From Pseudisothecium myosuroides (taxonomy: Eukaryota > Streptophyta > Bryopsida > Hypnales > Lembophyllaceae), in the NCBI GenBank assembly GCA_951799445.1, contig OX637295.1, forward strand, positions 2,232,001-2,296,000: a DNA stretch of 64,000 bases. The letters are read 5' to 3'. Positions 50,027 through 60,545 of the stretch are shown here, piece by piece. The notes beneath the pieces were generated by a model. It saw only the letters and a program-made list of their open reading frames with translations, had not been told where the DNA came from and did no database searches. A program made the translations under genes and the position numbers. Every line of letters starts with the position of its first letter. The stretch's first letter is position 1.

Positions 50027-50180
50027 TAACTCTAAACTATCATAATTTGGGGGTTGTTGACCATGTTCTTTTTTCATAGGAAAAACTAACTTGGAAAGGC
50101 TTGGACACTTAGGGGTTAAAATATCCTTCAATTTTTTCCTCACACCATTTGATTTCTGACCCTGCCAAATTCCTTCTCAT

Positions 50181-51065
50181 TTAACCCCTAACTGCCCAAG
50201 GCACCAGATTCGGGTGTTTCAAAAACTTTGAAGTTAAGTAAAATCCAACCAAATTGCTATTTTTAGTAGTATATATTTTTGGAGAACTCTTTTTGAAGTC
50301 TAGTTTTAGGATCAAAAAGCCGATCTTAAAAATGAAGGATTATGATTTTTCTATTCAAGATTTTGTGCAAGGATACCTGTTGCAATCTTGACTTCCTGTA
50401 GTGTTGAGGGCTCTTGGAAATGAGCCTCAAATACACTAGATCTTGGAGAAGAAATCACCTTAGAAATTCATTTAAAAAAATTGTACAATAGATTTTGAAA
50501 AATTGTAAATTGATTGGGGATGTGCATGCTAGGCCCTATGAACCTCATATTTTTTTAGTGACCAACTTTTTAGAGTTGACATGCAAAAAGAGAATTAAAA
50601 AAAATTCATAGTTTTAACACCCTCATGATCAAACATTATAATCTTTAAACTTGTAAGTGATATTGTTATGTTTTCTTTCTCTATGTGATCTCTAACATGT
50701 CTAGTTTGAATTTGTACGGTTACAATTCAAAAGAAATTGGTACAACTTACTCCCTCAGTCCCACTAAAAAGCTCCAAATCGGTTTAGGGTTTGTATCACT
50801 AAACTGCTTCATTTATTGATTTTGATCATTGAGCAAGCGATCTAGAATTCAAATCATGTGAGTATCCATTCCGCCCCCCATTTCACATCGCTTGCTCAAC
50901 AATCAACAATCAAAATCAATAAATGGAACCCTTTTTGTGAAACAAACCCTAAAACGATTTGGAGCTTTTTAGTGGGACTGAGGGAGTATGAAAATGTTGA
51001 CTTTTTGTTCAATTTAGAGCAAATTTTAAGAAACTCCAAATAGGCCTTGGGCATTTAGGGGTTAA
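50181..51065 (+). mobile_element. TTAA-flanked element, subfamily D, carrying a nested MITE
   Basis: 885 bp, from TTAA-CCCCTAACTGCCCAAGG to CCTTGGGCATTTAGGGG-TTAA. The interior differs from subfamilies A-C. Its length includes the 237 bp Stowaway-type insertion at 50,750-50,986; without it the element is about 646 bp. Confidence 0.7.
50750..50986. mobile_element. Stowaway-type MITE, 237 bp
   Basis: Termini CTCCCTCAGTCCCACTAAAA and the exact inverse are flanked by TA on both sides (50,748-50,749 and 50,987-50,988), the target rule of Tc1/mariner-type Stowaway elements. The inverted match runs about 45 bp from each end with one mismatch, and the interior is also self-complementary (TTATTGATTTTGAT against ATCAAAATCAATAA), so nearly the whole element folds back. 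It interrupts the older TTAA element. Confidence 0.88.
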
Positions 51066-51369
51066 CATCCTATGTTATCAAAATGCAATTTTTTCCAATT
51101 CCACTGATTAATATTGAACCAGCCACCAGTTTTTCCCGGGCATTGAGTTTTACTTCAGAAACTGTGGGTGTGGGGGAGACTTGGGGAGTTCGAGACGTGG
51201 AGGTTGGGAATAATGTCTGTAAAAGTTAGTGAGCTGAAGCCTTGAAGAACAAGTTTTTTCAGCAAGACTTCCCCAGAAATTTAGTTAAAATTCACTCTCA
51301 GAAAAGGTAGGGAACTTGAGTAACCCAATGCCACCACTTTCGCTGTTGGACAAAGTCATTCTCACTAGG
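51066..51369. other. Intergenic spacer
   Basis: Nothing recognised in 304 bp. Confidence 0.45.
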
Positions 51370-51504
51370 CATTAGAAAAAGAATGGGGCCACATCAGGTT
51401 GCGATTTTTATTTATTTTTAATTAGTATTTTTTTTAATTTGGCCACAATGGATTGTTGGTTTAGAGTCTAACAAACCTCTTGAGGCCCCATTCTCTTTCT
51501 AATG
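51370..51504. mobile_element. Short MITE with CATTAGA ends, copy 2
   Basis: CATTAGAAAAAGAATGGGGCC is mirrored by GGCCCCATTCTCTTTCTAATG with one mismatch over 21 bp, enclosing an AT-rich centre. The ends match the element at 27,098. Target duplication is not obvious. Confidence 0.6.
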
Positions 51505-52742
51505 GGTACGTATACCCAAAATCAGACATACTCATAAAACTATTAGTATAAACCCCTACAAGTCTAGGGGGCGAGAGGTGGATGTAGACTTAGAATGGTT
51601 TGGGCTAAATAAATTATGATACAAGTAGAATCTAAACATCAAAACTTCATTTTTGCAAGTTTTCATTTCCTTCCCATCCTTAGATGAACTCATTTTGAAC
51701 CTTACACGATAATCATGAAACATCAAGTGACCATGCTAATTGCATTGATGAAAAATAGACAAAAAAATGCTTTTTCGACTTACTTTAATATACTTTATCT
51801 GTTTCCCATAGATTTGGTAGTAAGTTCCTGAAAACATTTATAATTCAGATAATAGATACAAGCTCTCTTAGGGGGTAGTACTCTTAGTTTATTCCTACAT
51901 TGAAGGACATAAACATAGTGTTTGTTTGGGATGCACTCTTGATTTAGGGTATATTTATCTTTTGCAATTGCTATCATTAGTAGGCCTCAAAATAAATGTT
52001 AAAGCAAATGTCAGAGTTAAATTTTTAATGGGAAGTTTAAAATCCAATTTTAATGCCCCTAAAGGAGAACCAACAATAGTGTGGCGATGAATATTCTCAA
52101 AAGTTCCAATTATTTTCAAAATCCAACCACTAGAATTTGACATGGAAGTGTGAAATAATTGCAAAATGAGAATTAGAATTGTTGAACAGTAATTTTTGAG
52201 GGAAGGCTTCTAAAAATAGTCCTTCCTAATGGTGTAGTTTTGTCTTTTAACATTTTTAGAAAAAAAAACCACATACATTGAGAACTTGTACAATTTAGCC
52301 AATATGTTGAAAAATGGGTTGAAAATGTATAAAATAAACTTAACCAGAATTTTTTTCATATTCAACTTTTAAAAAATTATAAAGTGACAAGTAATACTTG
52401 GTGAAAGAAAAAAATAATCTAGTAATAAAAAAATAAAAAAATTGATAATTGTTAATCCCAATAGTGAGAATGTTTTAGTAAATATTGTATATTGTGTTTT
52501 TTTTTAATTTGAAAATTGTCAGTATTGAGTTCCAAAAGTATTTTTGTATATTCACAACAAAATTACTTGTAAATGTCTTTCACTTCATTATTTGGAAATG
52601 AATGGTTCAAATGTTTTTGATTAGTAGGTACTAATCTATACAATTCCATAAAATTAATTAATATTTTTTAGAATATATTTTTAGCCAATTTGACATTGAA
52701 TAAAAAAACCTTCTAACTTTTGTACTATTTATCAAAATGACC
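51505..52742. other. AT-rich intergenic sequence
   Basis: No gene or element end recognised; two minus-strand frames (51,795-51,977 and 51,955-52,164) have no domain. Confidence 0.5.
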
Positions 52743-53656
52743 TTAACCCCTAAAGGCCCAAGGCATTTTCAGGCTCCGAAACCATTGAAAACTGCCATTT
52801 CTGCTAAGATCACTCAAAAAACCAAAAATCACATTTTTTTAAGAATCTAACTATAGGATCTTCTACTTCACTTGTCTCAGATCATGTGGTAAAAATTTCA
52901 TGAAGTTTGACCGTATGGATTGGAAGATATTAGCAAATAAAGTTGGAAAAATAAATTTTTATGAACTCTGGTTTGCAATTTCAGATGACTTTGACCCCCA
53001 TTTGTGGAATTTTTTTACACTACACACCATAAAGTTAAAATTTTTTATGTTGAACATTTGAGTTGAGAGTCGGGAAAGAAAAATTCAGAATGTCAAAACT
53101 TGATTTTCACATATAAAAAAAATTGTTAAGTAGGAGTAGGTCCAAAATTGAAAAAAATACTAAATCTTTAATAGCTCTTAGATGGAATTAAAACACCATA
53201 ATTCCAACGGTGGGATTGTTTTTGAAAACAAACCTAACCTTGTCAAAAAAAAATTGAAAAAAATTGAAAATTGCATTTAAAAATGAATTTTACAAGTTGT
53301 TTTTTGAAGAAGATGCTTAGATTGCCCGAAAAACAAGATTGTCCATAGCTTTCTCATTTTTAGTCCAAATAGAATGAATCAAAGCTTCAAATGTAGACAA
53401 AAACATAATCTTTGAGGAAATTTTTTTTTTTAAATTCATTTTTTTTCTTCTGCTTGGCGAATTGCTTTTAAGACTTCAGATGGCAAAACTTTTGCTCCCG
53501 GGCACCGATTTTAAAAAAAATTATATTTTTAGAAAGCTAATGTGATTCTCTATCTTCAAAAAAAGTTTCAAAAAATCAGCTCAAAATTTCAGGTCACACA
53601 AGCCTGCCCGAAATTCCAAGTGTCCCCCGAGGGGACTTTGGGACTTTAGGGGTTAA
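52743..53656 (+). mobile_element. TTAA-flanked element, subfamily C, copy 4
   Basis: 914 bp, from TTAA-CCCCTAAAGGCCCAAGG to GGACTTTAGGGG-TTAA, with the right subterminal palindrome GTCCCCCGAGGGGAC. Aligns throughout with the copy at 31,545. Confidence 0.82.
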
Positions 53657-54868
53657 ACAGAGCTTCACATGTAGATTAGGATGATTAGCATCCATCCTAA
53701 AAAAATTATGTAAAAATTACAAATTATAATTAAAGTCAATAAGGCATGTTCGAGTTACTAAAAATCCAAAGTGGGCTCTTTAATTTTTTAGAAGCTCAAA
53801 TTAGACTCAAGCATTTTGGTTCCTTTTAGTTTGACAACAAGGCATGGCTACTCTCTCTACTGACATCCATACCTTAAGTTAGGTTAATTGTTTGTCTGTA
53901 TTATTTGTTACGGTGAGATCCTTGGAATTGTGCGTCCTCCTGTCGAGTTCTTGGTAGTTGGTACCGTTAGAAAGCCCTTAGCGAAGAGGGGTGCATGGGC
54001 TTTGTTTCAGGGCATCTCAACTTATGGAAGAAAAGATATTGAATTTCAAAGTTTTCAATAGGAGAAAACTTTGTTAAAGTCAATACAATGTACATGACAT
54101 TTGTTTGTTTCCAACGCTAAATTTGTACTAAATTTGATATTTTTTCGTCACTCGAAACATGAAAATGTCATGTAGATTGTGTTGACTCTAACAAGGTTTT
54201 CTTTTAGAGTTTTATGAATTAAAAAATCACAAAATTATTTTTAATTTTATTTTGACTACGACAACAATACAAGGCTCACTATTGGTAGTTCAAGTAAAAG
54301 CATCACCAAGTGCAATAGTTATAATGGCTTTCTTATGGAAGAATAGTGCCAGATTGCACGAGGAAAAAATAATTTGGCTAAAAAATGGTAGCAAACTGTG
54401 AAGTTTTTTGCCAAAAATTTTCAACTTAAAAAAATCTTGGATGAAATCACCAGATTGTGGATGAAAACATAATTATGGACATGTGATATGTGCTAATGTG
54501 ATAATTTTTATCCAATATGTGGATGAATGTTGAAATTTGGAGCACCATATTTTTTATTTTTTATTTTTTAACAAATGGGAAACCCACTGCATTAAAAAAA
54601 AACCACTGACGATACAAAAAAACAGCCAAGCCGTGAGGCTGGACAAATGAAGAGGTAGATGAAGAGATTTTAACTTATATCGCCACCTTGGCTCTTCATA
54701 AAAACTGAAAAAAAAGCCCTGGTTGTTACAAATTGTGGTGTAGCCCTGAATTAGGGTTTCGGATTCGCTTCATTCTTGAACTGTAGCTCCCCTCGACGGT
54801 TGCGAATTGCTCACGACGTTGTTGTTGTTATTGTTGTTGTGGACAGTTGTGCGAGGAGGTGGTACGCA
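53657..54868. other. Upstream region of the PPR gene
   Basis: AT-rich to about 54,600. A T-rich run with a following AACCCACTGCATT block at about 54,548-54,650 resembles the minus-strand 3' end of a LINE, but no target duplication was found. The last 100 bp before the PPR ATG become GC-richer and likely form its leader. Confidence 0.4.
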
Positions 54869-56263
54869 ATGCGCAAGTTGCGATTGCTTGTGGGGCGCTT
54901 CGGAAGTTCCTGGACAAATTCCGAGGACCGTTTTCCGTGGAATTTTGCGTTCTCTCCAGCGACTCGAGGTTGGTTCAATGCGTTTCTACAGAATGGAGAG
55001 GGCAAGATTGGGAGGATGCTCTGTGTTAGACATGTCTCGGGGATCGGAACTTTGGACGATGGCTATTGTAGTAATTTTTCCAAGGGCATCGATAGCAGGT
55101 TGAGTGGTTTGAGGTATCACAGCATTCACAGCAATACGAACGCGGTTCATGAGAGAAGGGAGGAAGTAGGGGGGTCGAGAGTTAGTACTTGGAACTTGAT
55201 TTCGTGTAATGCCGCGATTTCCAGGTTCGCGCAACAAGGGCGTCCCCGGGAAGCTTTTTCGCTTTTCTTCCGGATGCAGGATGAGCACCTGCGACCGAAC
55301 CGGATCACCTTCTTGAGCTTGTTGAAAGCTTTTGTTGGCCCTAATGACCTTGAAGGTGGGAAGCGCGTGCACGATCTCATTTTCAAACAGCGTTTGGAGT
55401 CGGATGTGCGTGTCGGGACCGCTCTCATTGGCATGTATTTTCGATGTGGCAGTCCACAAGATGCGCATCGTGTTTTTACTGGAATCCCGAACCGGGACCT
55501 CATTGTGTGGAATGCCTTGATTGAGGGCTACTGTCTGGCCGGTCTTCGCGAGCGGGCCTTAGAAACGTTTAGGGTTATGAAGATTGAGGGAATCCAACCA
55601 GACATGGCCACTTTTCTGAGCATCCTAAAGTCGTGCAATGAACCATCGCACTTGGACGAGGGACAACGTCTGCACAAGGTGGTCATCGAGTCGGGCCTCG
55701 AACTCAGCGTTCGTATACAGACGGCCATTGTCCGAATGTATAGCAAATGTGGAAGTCGGGTGGATGCCCGTCGAGTGTTCGATAAACTTCCAAGAAAAGA
55801 CGTCGGTCTATGGACGACTATGATTGCTGGATATGCTCAGACAGGTCACGGTGAGGAAGCTTTCGAACGGTTTGAAGCCATGCGGAAAGCCGGCATGCAT
55901 CCCAACAAGATGACTTTTCTGGCTTTGCTCAAGGCATGTACGAGGCCTGAGTTTTTACAGAAGGGCAAATGGTTACACGACCAGATTAAGCTTGCAGAGT
56001 ATGACACAGATGAGAAAGTGGGCACGGCTCTCATCAAAATGTATAGCAAATGCCGTAGTTTAGAAGATGCACGAAAGGTGTTTGACAATCTTCCCAGGAA
56101 GAATGTAATCTCATGGACTGCGCTTATTTCGGGCTTTGTTCTCAATGGTCGTGCTGAGGAAGCGTTGGATTTGTACGAGCAAATGCAAAGAGAAGGTGTG
56201 CAGCCAAATGAAATCACCAGGAACACGGTTGTTGATGCATGTAGCCGGTTGGGTGCTGTGTGA
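54869..56263 (+). CDS. PLS-class pentatricopeptide repeat protein, apparently 3'-truncated
   Basis: The protein has 464 residues from the first ATG (54,869); the frame is open upstream to 54,776 but only via TTG. An Arg-rich N-terminus of about 85 residues with few acidic residues fits an organelle-targeting peptide. From about residue 100 there are ten complete PPR motifs in PLS order, recognisable by repeats such as KMYSKCRSLEDARKVFDNLP and NVISWTALISGF, then a partial L motif ending DACSRLGAV before TGA. PLS proteins bind organellar RNA one base per motif and usually end in E, E+ or DYW domains for C-to-U editing; none is present. Just past the stop, the +1 frame reads EIGKRM, the expected continuation of an L motif, so a one-base insertion near 56,255 is likely, and after that no PPR similarity remains. 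It may be a pseudogene or truncated paralogue. Confidence 0.85.
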   Translation: MRKLRLLVGRFGSSWTNSEDRFPWNFAFSPATRGWFNAFLQNGEGKIGRMLCVRHVSGIGTLDDGYCSNFSKGIDSRLSGLRYHSIHSNTNAVHERREEVGGSRVSTWNLISCNAAISRFAQQGRPREAFSLFFRMQDEHLRPNRITFLSLLKAFVGPNDLEGGKRVHDLIFKQRLESDVRVGTALIGMYFRCGSPQDAHRVFTGIPNRDLIVWNALIEGYCLAGLRERALETFRVMKIEGIQPDMATFLSILKSCNEPSHLDEGQRLHKVVIESGLELSVRIQTAIVRMYSKCGSRVDARRVFDKLPRKDVGLWTTMIAGYAQTGHGEEAFERFEAMRKAGMHPNKMTFLALLKACTRPEFLQKGKWLHDQIKLAEYDTDEKVGTALIKMYSKCRSLEDARKVFDNLPRKNVISWTALISGFVLNGRAEEALDLYEQMQREGVQPNEITRNTVVDACSRLGAV

Positions 56264-57389
56264 AATTGGGAAACGCATGCCAAGAGCCTTGCCCAAACTC
56301 GGAGGATTGCACGCTCTCAGCGAAGAGCTAGGAGAATTATCATTCCCATTTTCAATTCGAATCTTCATCTCTTCGTTTGAAAGTGTAACCTCTCGGGGTT
56401 CCATTTGATTCAAGTTTCGAATGAGGGTTATCACAAAAACGTAAGTGTGCATTGTTCTCTTCACAAACTTCCATGTTGCAGTATTGAAGGGTCTTCTTCA
56501 AATGCTGAAAACGAGTCGTCAAAACTAGCTTAATCACTCTTTGTTTAAACACTAACTAGAAGGATACTGGCTAAATGATATGGTCATGACATTCACTTAG
56601 TGGTCTGACAATTGTTGGGATTATTGTTCCTTCCAGATGACATAGGAGGAGCTCTGAGTTTGCTGAGGTCGTCAAGATTATGTTTCGGTACAACTTGGTC
56701 TAGTAGACTGGTACTCAGTTGTCGACAAAGTGAAATTGTAAGACTGTTTTTGTTCGAAAGGACCAAAGAAGCCATACGTAAATGTAGAGAAACAGTATCT
56801 GTTTAGTAGTGCCTCCTTTCGTGGGTGTACAATGCTTTCAAACTCTGCTGGATGAGCAGAAAATGTTCGAATGCTTTAGACTATGGACGCACGCTGTCCT
56901 TCATCAGCTGTATGAAGCTCTCTGCCAGTTGAAGAGCCGTGTAGATATTGATTCAGTGGATATTAATCGTGAAGGTCGGTGCTAAATCCCACCTGGTGCC
57001 GAACACTCTCAGACAGACACCGAGATTTGAACCCTGAAACCCCGGAGTCTATGACCGTGTGGTCAAGCATCAAAGTCCTCTACCCTGGATGCTTCATTTT
57101 GCCATTGAAAATAAATGGGATTTTTTCTTTTTTTTCTTTCTTTCAGAGGTTAAGTCACATGTCTTCTATATGTGGCTCAAAAATTCCAGATTTTTTTCTG
57201 AAAATTTGAAATTACTATGAATTTTTTATAAGCTTCATGTCAATAGTTGGGCTTAAATTCAAAAAGGACAATTTTTATGGCTTAAATTCAGATCTAGAGA
57301 AATGAGCACAAATTGCCAAAATATAGTAGATGGTGATTTATGTTTTGGGAATCAACATCTCTCTAAAATATTGCTATCATTATTTACTA
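56264..57389. other. Region downstream of the PPR gene
   Basis: Probably PPR 3' sequence, then unassigned sequence with a SINE at about 56,960-57,110. No other domain-bearing frame. Confidence 0.4.
56960..57110 (-). mobile_element. tRNA-derived SINE (head region)
   Basis: On the minus strand, GGGTTCAAATCTCGG (57,022-57,036) matches a tRNA-type polymerase III B box, and AGGGTAGAGGACT (about 57,074-57,086) lies where an A box should be, about 35 bases upstream. Downstream sequence on that strand runs to about 56,960. The part around GAGTCTATGACCGTGTGGTC recurs diverged near 36,614. The cloverleaf is not complete enough for a functional tRNA. Exact ends and tail were not determined. Confidence 0.5.
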
Positions 57390-57961
57390 CTCCCTCCGTC
57401 CCACTAAAAACCTCCAAATCAAGCAGAATTTTTGTCCCACTAAAAAGTCCCTTTTTGTGTTTTTGATTGTTTAGTGAGTGTTTGTTACATTGAACAACCT
57501 TGTGGGGGCAAGTGAGACAATCAAAAAGCATTCCCGTGGCCTTGCAAGCTTGGCCTTGGCGATATGAGACACCTTGTACTAATTTCTTTGTCAAATAGTA
57601 GTGTTGACAACCTATTTAGTAACTACTTTGGTGCTATTAAAATTTGATCATAAAGTGGGATAGTTTTTTTATTTTTGGATATTTAGGTTGAAGAACATGT
57701 CATTACAATCCCATTGCAGCCACCACCCTTTAAATCATCTAAAATGACAGAGCTGGCAGCAATTATAAAATATGTTCAAATATCACACTTTTGACATGAA
57801 TTTTGGGTGCCTAAATGATAGTGTCTAAGCTTGAGATTTTGCATAGATCTAAGGGATGGGTTATTTATTCTTGAATGAATATATTTTTGGCACTTTGATT
57901 GAAAATATAGTTAATTTCTTAACGGGAAGAGTTTTGGAGGTTTTTAGTGGGACAGAGGGAG
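57390..57961. mobile_element. Stowaway-type MITE, 572 bp
   Basis: Termini CTCCCTCCGTCCCACTAAAA and the inverse (GTGGGACAGAGGGAG at the right) are flanked by TA at 57,388-57,389 and 57,962-57,963. The first ~28 bp match the 237 bp element at 50,750, so both belong to one lineage with different interiors. No transposase is present. Confidence 0.85.
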
Positions 57962-57963
57962 TA

Positions 57964-58256
57964 AGTTTTTGGTGCCCAAACTTGAATATTGTTCTTTCCC
58001 ATGAGTATTTGGATGAAGAATAGTAGTTCTCCATCCCTTGGAGAGCTTTTCTATGCATCAAAAAGACATTTTTGTCCTTGTAGTACATGGTTAAGATCCA
58101 TGAGTAGCAGGGTGCTTGCTGAAATGTCTGTTGTAACTGTTTACTCAACCATTGCTCTATAGAAGTATAGGCCCAACTATACTGGGTTCAAAATGGACTA
58201 GTAATTGGGTAAATGAATCTCCTAAAAATAGTCAACTCATTCAAGTTATTCAACTC
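57964..58256. other. Intergenic spacer
   Basis: Nothing recognised. Confidence 0.4.
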
Positions 58257-58900
58257 TTAAAGTCCTAAAGTGCCCTTAGAGGACTATTGGGATTTTGAAT
58301 AGGCTTGTGTGACCTCAATTCTTGATATGATTTTTTGAAGATAGGAAATTATATTGTCTTTTGGAAAACATAATTTTTATCTCAATTGGTGCTTGGGAGA
58401 AAATGTTATGCCACCCTAAGTCCCAAAAGAAGTTTGCTAGGCAATACAAAAAAAATCACAAAAAATTTAATTTTTAATTTTTAATTTTTAATTTATTTCC
58501 TCTAAGATTATATTTTTGTCTACATGTGAAATTTTGAATCTTGTGATTTGGATTAGAGATGTGAAAGTTGTGGAACTTTTTGATTTATGGGCAATCATTA
58601 CATTATCATAACAAATACGGAGTATAACTTATAGGATTCATTTCTAAACTCAATTTTTACAATTTTTCAAAAAAAAAGTTCTACATAAATGACTTTACTT
58701 GCTAAAACGATCTGATTGTTGGGATTAGTGTATTTCAATTCCATTTTAGAACCAATAACAATTTAGTGTTTCCCTCTATCTTGTACCTACATCTAGTTAA
58801 CAATTTTTTTAAGAATGAAAATCAAATGTTTTTAAAAATAAATAAAAAACTAATTCTCAACTCAATTTTTCAACATTTAAAATTAGAAATTCAAAATCAA
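58257..58900 (-). mobile_element. Truncated TTAA-flanked element, subfamily C-like
   Basis: It starts TTAA-AGTCCTAAAGTGCCC and runs through the same order of blocks as the inverted copy at 33,906 (GATAGGAAAT, TTTGTCTACAT, then the TTAACAATTTTTTT block). Homology stops near 58,900, so roughly the last third and the second terminus are missing. The end is approximate. Confidence 0.6.
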
Positions 58901-59420
58901 TAATCCAAGACTCAAAAATCCAAGAAAGATCCATTAGCATCCAACGGACGCTTAGTGTCTACAACATTGTTACAGAGTTAATGTTGAGTGAAGTCCATAA
59001 ATTGCATTCAAATATAACATTTTCTATAAAATTTATAAAAACTCAAAGTTGAAATGGTAAAGATCCTAAAACTTCAAAACACCGGCAAGTTTGTCCCTAC
59101 AAACTTCATCATTGTCCTTAAAAGTGGACACACTAGCTTCAATGTTCAACTTGCCGTTGAATAGTTGATTGACTAACTTCAAGCAATTGCTGGAATAATT
59201 TACAAGATTTACTTTCAAGTTTCCAAAATACTTAATTAGTAGTGTAACTTGTGATCTTCACTAGAGTGATGAACCTCTTTACATTCACAAATAAATAGAT
59301 TACTCCAATAGTATTAAAGATGAAACATCAATTATTCATTCACTTTTATATAAATTCATGCAAATGTGACAATATTTTGCATAATGAAACTATTTTAGAT
59401 GAATTTTGACAATTTCATCC
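58901..59420. other. AT-rich intergenic sequence
   Basis: Nothing recognised. Confidence 0.45.
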
Positions 59421-59894
59421 AGTCAATTGAGAATTCTTTACTGTGGTTCCTAAACCCTAACCCCCTAAAAACCTAATATACATTTTTTAACATCACAACT
59501 CAGTAAAAGAAATCACCACAAATAACGTGTGTGACCTGAAATGTTCAAGATTTTTGGTGACGTCACTTAAAATGTTCACGACACGTTCATTTCAAGCAGC
59601 CGGATGTGTCGAGTCACCTTCACATCCCATGTCTCATCACCTTCAGTCAAATGTCCGGACCCGCGATTCAACCACAAGCCTGAGTCAGCAGGGCCCCGCA
59701 ATTTCGGAACGGGTTCCATCACATCCCTGTTTCGCGGGTCGCCCATGAAGTGCCTTGCCTTCCTTACCCAGGATGCCTGAGCTTTGATCAATACAAAAGG
59801 ACACTGCCATAGCGCCATGCGACGACGGAATGTGGCTCCAGAAAATATTTGTATCACTTCGGATATGTGTCGGGAGGTAGTAATCTCTCCATTT

Positions 59895-60545
59895 CAATTG
59901 AGAATTCTTTACTGCGATTGCTGCCGTTATGATTTGGAAACATTTAGGGTGAAATTGGAGCTTGTGTAGAAGCCGTTACACGATTTGGGTCTTGCTCTGT
60001 GTAACGCATTGGGGATTGTTGCATTGAGAGTGAGTGACTTCATTTCAGGGGCAAGTGCTCTCAACCCTATGAATTCTATTCTGCCATTGCCCCATTTTGA
60101 TTGAGAATTGGTATTGCGATCTCTGCCGTTGTGATTTGGGAGCAGCGCTTTTCTTTTACTCCTGTGTTCTTGTGTTCCTGGCACCATGCCATTGAATTAA
60201 ATTTGGAGGGACGTCAGGGTATTCGCTCCTTCTTGTCAGAACTGGCGAAATTTCAGAAAAGCGCTGTTTGGGAGTCTTTGGGGTGAATTGAAGCTTGTAT
60301 AGAAGTCGTTACACGATTTGAGTCTTCCTCTGTAACGCATTGCCCCATTTTGATTGAGAATTGGTACTGCGATCTCTGCCGTTGTGATATGGAAGTCTTT
60401 AGGGTTTATTGAAGCTTGTGTAGAAGCCGGTACATGATTTGAGTTTTTCTCCGTGTACTGAATTTAGTATAGATGCATTGAGAGTGAGTGACTTCATTTC
60501 AGGGAAAATAGCTCTCAAACTCATGAATTGTATTCTTCCTTGCAT
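59895..60545 (+). repeat. Three-unit tandem repeat upstream of the HAD gene
   Basis: Units start at about 59,895, 60,096 and 60,347, each with TTGAGAATT, then CGAT(C/T)(G/T)CTGCCGTT, then AAGCCGTTACACGATTTG and, in units 1 and 3, GAGAGTGAGTGACTTCATTT. Unit 2 carries an extra ~85 bp piece after TTTGGGAG. A fragment of the unit start also occurs at 59,424-59,447. The array probably overlaps the promoter or leader of the HAD gene. Confidence 0.75.
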
